A stretch of DNA of 64,000 nucleotides from the NCBI GenBank assembly GCA_963680875.1, contig OY804590.1, positions 20,770,640 through 20,834,639 on the forward strand. Reading direction: 5' to 3'. The notes below the pieces were generated by a model that did no database searches, was not told the DNA's origin, and saw only the letters and a program-made list of their open reading frames with translations. Within the stretch, counting starts at the first letter, position 1. Each line of letters starts with the position of its first letter. The position numbers were made by a program, and so were the translations under genes. This DNA is from Bathymodiolus brooksi. Lineage: Eukaryota; Mollusca; Bivalvia; Mytilida; Modiolidae. Positions 59,601-64,000 of the stretch are shown here, piece by piece.

Positions 59601-62600
59601 TTTTGGCCATTGTATTGTCTGTTCTTCTTCTTTTGGCCATTGTATTGTCTGTACTTCTTCTTTTGGCCATTGTATTGTGTGTTCTTCTTCTTTTGGTCAT
59701 TGTATTGTCTGTTCTTCTTCTTTTGGCCATTGTATTGTCTGTTCTTCTTCTTTTGGTCATTGTATTGTCTGTCCTTCTGTCTTTTGGTCATTGTATTGTC
59801 TGTTCTTCTTCTTTTGGTCATTGTATTGTCTGTTCTTCTTCTTTTGGCCATTGTATTGTCTGTTCTTCTTCTTTTGGCCATTGTATTGTCTGTACTTCTT
59901 CTTTTGGCCATTGTATTGTCTGTTCTTCTTCTTTTGACCATTGTATTGTCTGTCCTTCTGTCTTTTGGTCATTGTATTGTGTGTTCTTCTTCTTTTGGCC
60001 ATTGTATTGTCTGTTCTTCTTCTTTTGACCATTGTATTGTCTGTCCTTCTGTCTTTTGGTCATTGTATTGTCTGTTCTTCTTCTTTTGGCCATTGTATTG
60101 TCTGTTCTTCTTCTTTTGGCTATTGTATTGTCTGTTCTTCTTCTTTTGGCCATTGTATTGTCTGTTCTTCTTCTTTTGGTCATTGTATTGTGTGTTCTTC
60201 TTCTTTTGGTCATTGTATTGTCTGTCCTTCTGTCTTTTGGTCATTGTATTGTCTGTTCTTCTTCTTTTGGCCATTGTATTGTCTGTTATTCTTCTTTTGG
60301 CTATTGTATTGTCTGTTCTTCTTCTTTTGGCCATTGTATTGTCTGTTCTTCTTCTTTTGGTCATTGTATTGTGTGTTCTTCTTCTTTTGGCTATTGTATT
60401 GTCTGTTCTTCTTCTTTTGGCCATTGTATTGTCTGTCCTTCTGTCTTTTGGTCATTGTATTGTGTGTTCTTCTTCTTTTGGTCATTGTATTGTGTGTTCT
60501 TCTGTCTTTTGGTCATTGTATTGTGTGTTCTTCTTCTTTTGGTCATTGTATTGTCTGTTCTTCTTCTTTTGACCATTGTATTGTGTGTTCTTCTGTCTTT
60601 TGGTCATTGTATTGTCTGTTCTTCTTCTTTTGGTCATTGTATTGTCTGTTCTTCTTCTTTTGGCCATTGTATTGTGTGTTCTTCTTCTTTTGGTCATTGT
60701 ATTTTCTGTTCTTCTTCTTTTGGTCATTGTATTGTCTGTTCTTCTTCTTTTGGCTATTGTATTGTCTGTTCTTCTTCTTTTGGCCATTGTATTGTCTGTT
60801 CTTCTTCTTTTGGCTATTGTATTGTCTGTTCTTCTTCTTTTGGCCATTGTATTGTGTGTTCTTCTTCTTTTGACCATTGTATTGTCTGTTCTTCTTCTTT
60901 TGGCTATTGTATTGTCTGTTCTTCTTCTTTTGGTCATTGTATTGTCTGTTCTTCTTCTTTTGGCTATTGTATTGTCTGTTCTTCTTCTTTTGGCCATTGT
61001 ATTGTCTGTTCTTCTTCTTTTGGCTATTGTATTGTCTGTTCTTCTTCTTTTGGCCATTGTATTGTGTGTTCTTCTTCTTTTGGTCATTGTATTGTCTGTT
61101 CTTCTTCTTTTGGCCATTGTATTGTCTGTTCTTCTTCTTTTGGCTATTGTATTGTCTGTCCTTCTGTCTTTTGGTCATTGTATTGTCTGTTCTTCTTCTT
61201 TTGGCCATTGTATTGTCTGTTCTTCTTCTTTTGGCTATTGTATTGTCTGTTCTTCTTCTTTTGGCCATTGTATTGTCTGTTCTTCTTCTTTTGGTCATTG
61301 TATTGTGTGTTCTTCTTCTTTTGGCCATTGTATTGTCTGTCCTTCTGTCCTTTAGTCATTGTATTGTGTGTTCTTCTTCTTTTGGTCATTGTATTGTCTG
61401 TTCTTCTTCTTTTGGTCATTGTATTGTCTGTTCTTCTTCTTTTGGCCATTGTATTGTCTGTTCTTCTTCTTTTGGTCATTGTATTTTCTGTTCTTCTTCT
61501 TTTGGTCATTGTATTGTCTGTTCTTCTTCTTTTGGCTATTGTATTGTCTGTTCTTCTTCTTTTGGCCATTGTATTGTCTGTTCTTCTTCTTTTGGCTATT
61601 GTATTGTCTGTTCTTCTTCTTTTGGCCATTGTATTGTGTGTTCTTCTTCTTTTGACCATTGTATTGTCTGTTCTTCTTCTTTTGGCTATTGTATTGTCTG
61701 TTCTTCTTCTTTTGGTCATTGTATTGTCTGTTCTTCTTCTTTTGGCTATTGTATTGTCTGTTCTTCTTCTTTTGGCCATTGTATTGTCTGTTCTTCTTCT
61801 TTTGGCTATTGTATTGTCTGTTCTTCTTCTTTTGGCCATTGTATTGTGTGTTCTTCTTCTTTTGGTCATTGTATTGTCTGTTCTTCTTCTTTTGGCCATT
61901 GTATTGTCTGTTCTTCTTCTTTTGGCTATTGTATTGTGTGTTCTTCTTCTTTTGGCCATTGTATTGTGTGTTCTTCTTCTTTTGGCTATTGTATTGTCTG
62001 TTCTTCTTCTTTTGGTCATTGTATTGTCTGTTCTTCTTCTTTTGGCCATTGTATTGTGTGTTCTTCTTCTTTTGGTCATTGTATTGTCTGTTCTTCTTCT
62101 TTTGGCTATTGTATTGTCTGTTCTTCTTCTTTTGGCTATTGTATTGTCTGTTCTTCTTCTTTTGGTCATTGTATTGTCTGTTCTTCTTCTTTTGGTCATT
62201 GCATTGTCTGTTCTTCTTCCTTTGGCTATTGTATTGTCTGTTCTTCTTCTTTTGGCCATTGTATTGTCTGTTCTTCTTCTTTTGGCTATTGTATTGTCTG
62301 TTCTTCTTCTTTTGGCCATTGTATTGTGTGTTCTTCTTCTTTTGGTCATTGTATTGTGTGTTCTTCTTCTTTTGGCTATTGTATTGTCTGTTCTTCTTCT
62401 TTTGGTCATTGTATTGTCTGTTCTTCTTCTTTTGGCTATTGTATTGTCTGTTCTTCTTCTTTTGACCATTGTATTGTCTGTCCTTCTGTCTTTTGGTCAT
62501 TGTATTGTCTGTTCTTCTTCTTTTGGCTATTGTATTGTCTGTTCTTCTTCTTTTGACCATTGTATTGTCTGTCCTTCTGTCTTTTGGTCATTGTATTGTC

Positions 62601-64000
62601 TGTTCTTCTTCTTTTGGTCATTGTATTGTCTGTTCTTCTTCTTTTGGTCATTGTATTGTCTGTTCTTCTTCTTTTGGCTATTGTATTGTCTGTTCTTCTT
62701 CTTTTGGCCATTGTATTGTGTGTTCTTCTTCTTTTGGTCATTGTATTGTCTGTTCTTCTTCTTTTGACCATTATATTGTCTGTTCTTCTTCTTTTGGTCA
62801 TTGTATTGTCTCTTCTTCTTCTTTTGGTCATTGTATTGTCTGTTCTTCTTCTTTTGGACATTGTATTGTCTGTTCTTCTTCTTTTGGACATTGTATTGTC
62901 TGTTCTTCTTCTTTTGGCCATTGTATTGTCTGTTCTTCTTCTTTTGGCCATTGTATTGTCTGTTCTTCTTCTTTTGAGCATTGTATTGTCTGTTCTTCTT
63001 CTTTTGACCATTGTATTGTCTGTTCTTCTTCTTTTGAGCATTGTATTGTCTGTTCTTCTTCTTTTGGCCATTGTATTGTCTGTTCTTCTTCTTTTGGTCA
63101 TTGTATTGTCTGTTCTTCTTTTTTTGACCATTGTATTGTCTGTTCTTCTTCTTTTGGCCATTGTATTGTCTGTTCTTCTTCTTTTGGCCATTGTATTGTC
63201 TGTTCTTCTTCTTTTGACCATTGTATTGTCTGTTCTTCTTCTTTTGACCATTGTATTGTCTGTTCTTCTTCTTTTGGCTATTGTATTGTCTGTTCTTCTT
63301 CTTTTGGTCATTGTATTGTCTGTTCTTCTTCTTTTGGCCATTGTATTGTCTGTTCTTCTTCTTTTGACCATTGTATTGTCTGTTCTTCTTCTTTTGGTCG
63401 TTGTATTGTCTGTTCTTCTTCTTTTGGTCATTGTATTGTCTGTTCTTCTTCTTTTGGCCATTGTATTGTCTGTTCTTCTTCTTTTGACCATTGTATTGTC
63501 TGTTCTTCTTCTTTTGGTCATTGTATTGTCTGTTCTTCTTCTTTTGGCTATTGTATTGTCTGTTCTTCTTCTTTTGGCTATTGTATTGTCTGTTCTTCTT
63601 CTTTTGGTCATTGTATTGTCTGTTCTTCTTCTTTTGGCCATTGTATTGTCTGTTCTTCTTCTTTTGGTCATTGTATTGTCTGTTCTTCTTCTTTTGGTCA
63701 TTGTATTGTCTGTTCTTCTTCTTTTGGCCATTGTATTGTCTGTTCTTCTTCTTTTGGCCATTGTATTGTCTGTTCTTCTTCTTTTGGCCATTGTGTTGTC
63801 TGTTCTTCTTCTTTTGGCCATTGTATTGTCTGTTCTTCTTCTTTTGGCCATTGTATTGTCTGTTCTTCTTCTTTTGACCATTGTATTGTCTGTTCTTCTT
63901 CTTTTGGTCATTGTATTGTCTGTTCTTCTTCTTTTGACCATTGTATTGTCTGTTCTTCTTCTTTTGGCCATTGTATTGTCTGTTCTTCTTCTTTTGGCCA
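53608..64000 (+). repeat. 30-bp minisatellite, about 345 copies, continuing past the window
   Basis: The unit contains CATTGTATTGTCTGTTC, TTCTTC and TTTTGG. A 31-bp variant (TGTCCTTCTGTC in place of TGTTCTTCTTC) appears every several units until about 62580 and shifts the frame. Common single-unit variants are GGTC, GGCC, GGCT and GACC before ATTG, and GTGTG for GTCTG. The 30-bp unit is open in all three plus frames and at least two minus frames. This yields overlapping frames up to 1264 codons with ten-residue repeats (FFFFWPLYCL, SSSFGHCIVC, VLLLLAIVLS; minus MTKRRRTDNT). These are by-products of composition. Confidence 0.94.

Larger units (their letters stand above)
52459..64000 (+). mobile_element. 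Internally deleted retroelement carrying two minisatellites
   Basis: 52459-52523 (GGATTATTTGCTCCCAGAAG) matches the sequence before the dispersed motif at 4840-4900. The motif is then expanded 17-fold (52524-52984). 53451-53480 (CGGTCGCACTAACTTGAATA) matches the sequence just after the motif at 4935-4960. The reverse transcriptase is absent. 53551-53607 (GGTTTGTGTTACTCCATCTT, TTTGTAGATCGTTG) matches the start of the tail at 5990-6060, and the 30-bp array begins where the motif should be. The right end lies outside the window. Confidence 0.7.

Overview
The window is eukaryotic, AT-rich and dominated by repeats. It most likely comes from a bivalve mollusc, with a mytilid-like relative my best guess. 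The guess rests on a degenerate reverse transcriptase with a YIDDVLSLNN motif, its conserved 3' tail, and tRNA-headed SINEs whose tail resembles a motif common in bivalve genomes. Those matches are recalled, not searched. I see no bacterial gene organisation, rRNA, intact tRNA gene or CRISPR array.

Layout. (1) 1-1502: flank with one SINE and two dispersed-repeat motifs. (2) 1503 to about 36162: six complete tandem copies of a ~5.76 kb unit, starting and ending at the same point of the unit. Each unit carries, in order, a minus-strand class A GPCR-like gene, a minus-strand SINE, a 59-bp minisatellite, a plus-strand dead reverse transcriptase fragment and the 3' tail of that retroelement. Only the GPCR copies in units 1, 2 and 4 have an unbroken seven-helix frame; units 3, 5 and 6 are broken. 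Unit 1 alone keeps a TM7 tyrosine that units 2-6 lost through a shared 9-bp deletion. (3) 36180-36735: a 536-bp transposon with ~56-bp terminal inverted repeats and a 10-bp target duplication, holding what looks like a helicase first exon with a splice donor. (4) 36736-45050: a repeat graveyard with two related SINE types, a ~160-bp satellite, several minisatellites (one presenting a CACGTG site every 53 bp), two Tc1-like MITEs and truncated retroelement tails. (5) 45091-49668: about 120 copies of a 38-bp minisatellite. (6) 49669-52458: mostly unique sequence with SINE fragments. (7) 52459-64000: one internally deleted copy of the retroelement in which two motifs have each grown into an array, a 27-bp array (17 copies) and a 30-bp array (about 345 copies, running off the window).

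The main result is that the tandem arrays trace back to short motifs of one retroelement. Its 3' tail is present unexpanded in all six 5.76 kb units and near 40.1, 43.6 and 51.1 kb, and expanded separately with 54-, 38- and 30-bp periods near 39.7, 45-49.7 and 53.6-64 kb. A second motif of the element gave the 27-bp array. The very long open frames inside these arrays (up to 1264 codons) follow from stop-poor repeat units and are not credible proteins.

The only plausible host genes are the GPCR copies. Nothing in the window forms an operon or pathway.
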